Shown one piece after another: positions 6,245-7,404 of a stretch of DNA of 7,404 bases. The stretch is from Leptospiraceae bacterium (GTDB lineage: Bacteria; Spirochaetota; Leptospiria; Leptospirales; Leptonemataceae), in assembly GCA_020440935.1 (NCBI GenBank), contig JAGRNC010000117.1, positions 1 through 7,404 on the forward strand. Direction: 5' to 3'. Position 1 is the stretch's first letter. Each line of letters starts with the position of its first letter. The translations under genes and the position numbers were made by a program. Under the pieces are notes generated by a model, which searched no databases, was not told the origin of the DNA, and worked only from the letters and a program-made list of their open reading frames with translations.

Positions 6245-7404
6245 ATGACATCGGCAGTTATCCTGGACGGAATAAGATCTCCTTTTGGTAATTTTGGCGG
6301 CTTTTTGCGGGACATAACGCCAGCCGACCTGGCGGCACACGTCATTCAAGGCGCCATCCAGAGGTGCGGAATTCCTGGCAAAGAGATCCAGGAAGTCATT
6401 GTAGGCAATGTACTGCAGACCAATGGCCAGGCCGCCTACCTCGCGCGTCATGCCGCTATCAAAGCAGGCGTGGATGTGCGCGTACCTGCCTTAACTGTGA
6501 ATCGACTGTGCGGTTCCGGTCTGGAATCCGTGGCCATTGCGGCCGCAAATATTCAATTAGGCTACAGCTCCGCGGCCGTTGCCGGAGGCGTTGAGGTGAT
6601 GAGCCGTGTGCCCCATATTACTCAGTCTATCCGCAGAGGGGTAAAAATGGGAAACCTGGAATTGGAAGACATGTTAACCAACGGGCTGTTCGATTCTATG
6701 GCGGGCGTTGCCATGGGTGGCACAGCCGAGAACCTGGCATTGGATTATGAAATCAGCCGGGAAGCCCAGGACGAATGGGCCCTTATTTCGCAGACCCGAG
6801 CTGAAAAAGCTCGCGAAGCGGGCTATTTTGCCGAAGAGATTGCGCCCCTGGAGGTGTTCAATGGACGCGAACCAGTGGATTTCACTGATGATGAATTCAT
6901 CAAGGGCGCGGCCAGCGGGAAAAAGCTCCCTTCCCTGAATCCTGCATTCAAGAAGGACGGCACGGTAACCGCAGGTAACTCTTCTGGCATCAACGATGGA
7001 GCTTCGGCCGTACTGGTAGCTTCCGAGGAATTTGCTCAAAAGAATGGCTTACGCCCACTGGCTCGCATTCGCGGCTGGGCCAGCGCAGGCTGCCGCCCCG
7101 ATCGCATGGGATTGGGCCCTGTATTTGCGATTCCGCAAGCTCTGCAGCGGGCCGGTCTCAGTCAGTCCGATGTAGATCTTTTCGAAATCAACGAAGCATT
7201 TGCAGCCCAGTTTCTGGCAGTACAACAGGAACTGGATCTAGACAAAGAAAAAACAAACGTGAACGGCGGCGCCATAGCGCTGGGACATCCCCTGGGAGCT
7301 TCGGGAAATCGGGTACTACTTACACTCATTCGCGAACTGCAAAGAAGAAAGAAATCCATTGGTGTTGCCTCATTGTGCATTGGCGGTGGTCAGGGCATTG
7401 CCAT
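6245..7404 (+). CDS. Acetyl-CoA C-acetyltransferase / thiolase family enzyme (last few codons beyond right edge)
   Basis: A thiolase that condenses two acetyl-CoA to acetoacetyl-CoA, or cleaves 3-ketoacyl-CoA, in the cytoplasm. From the ATG at 6245 there are 386 full codons with no stop, against about 390-395 for the family, so only the extreme C-terminus is cut off. Key residues fall at the numbering of the well-studied Zoogloea enzyme: nucleophile C89 in NRLCGSGLESV, N316 in EINEAFAAQF, H348 in GGAIALGHPLGASG, and C378 in CIGGGQGIA. The GNSSGINDGASAVLV loop (near 245) is also typical. Biosynthetic and degradative thiolases are hard to separate from sequence alone. The numbering match and the N-terminal SAVILDGIRSPFGNFGGFL support the ATG, yet no Shine-Dalgarno precedes it; a leaderless or weakly initiated mRNA is possible. 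It is transcribed divergently from flaA2 across 132 nt, with no evident functional link to flagella. Confidence 0.93.
   Translation, partial: MTSAVILDGIRSPFGNFGGFLRDITPADLAAHVIQGAIQRCGIPGKEIQEVIVGNVLQTNGQAAYLARHAAIKAGVDVRVPALTVNRLCGSGLESVAIAAANIQLGYSSAAVAGGVEVMSRVPHITQSIRRGVKMGNLELEDMLTNGLFDSMAGVAMGGTAENLALDYEISREAQDEWALISQTRAEKAREAGYFAEEIAPLEVFNGREPVDFTDDEFIKGAASGKKLPSLNPAFKKDGTVTAGNSSGINDGASAVLVASEEFAQKNGLRPLARIRGWASAGCRPDRMGLGPVFAIPQALQRAGLSQSDVDLFEINEAFAAQFLAVQQELDLDKEKTNVNGGAIALGHPLGASGNRVLLTLIRELQRRKKSIGVASLCIGGGQGIA

Noticed and set aside
6113..6451. Extended N-terminus of the flaA2 reading frame (113 extra codons)
   Set aside because: It runs antisense through the thiolase 5' end, and the signal peptide and TAGGAGC site place the true start at 6112.
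6674..7380. Minus-strand open frames of 121 and 72 codons
   Set aside because: They are antisense to the thiolase, whose motifs and catalytic residues are all intact on the plus strand.

Overview
The window most likely comes from a spirochaete of the order Leptospirales. The main reason is a tandem pair of genes for the periplasmic flagellar sheath protein FlaA, in the order flaA2 then flaA1, each with its own signal peptide. That arrangement is familiar from Leptospira. Base composition looks close to 50% GC by eye, which is high for Leptospira itself and would fit a Leptonema- or Turneriella-like relative. This placement is inference; nothing in the window names the species.

Layout from left to right. 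(1) Positions 2-751, plus strand: the 3' end of a gene I do not recognise, open at the left edge. (2) Positions 752-818: a short convergent gap with a GC-rich hairpin but no clear terminator. (3) Positions 819-4240, minus strand: a tightly packed set transcribed right to left. It encodes a radical SAM enzyme with a variant SPASM-like C-terminus, a membrane-anchored family 2 glycosyltransferase, and a signal-peptide-bearing DUF3187-type outer membrane protein; the gaps are 26 and 3 nt. (4) Positions 4247-4270: a strong intrinsic terminator after flaA1 that also covers the ribosome-binding site of the radical SAM gene. (5) Positions 4324-6112, minus strand: the flaA2-flaA1 operon, with a sigma-28-like promoter just upstream. 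(6) Positions 6113-6244: a 132-nt divergent intergenic region. (7) Positions 6245-7404, plus strand: a thiolase gene lacking only its last few codons at the right edge, with every canonical catalytic residue in place.

How the genes relate: FlaA1 and FlaA2 are exported sheath proteins of the periplasmic flagella and probably form a functional pair. The three genes behind them look like a small envelope-related operon (modifying enzyme, sugar transferase, outer membrane protein), whose substrate cannot be read from the sequence. The thiolase is ordinary acyl-CoA metabolism and is only a divergent neighbour. No RNA genes, CRISPR arrays, insertion sequences or phage genes were seen. The points most worth a second look are the terminator/ribosome-binding-site overlap at the operon junction and the radical SAM-glycosyltransferase-DUF3187 cassette itself.
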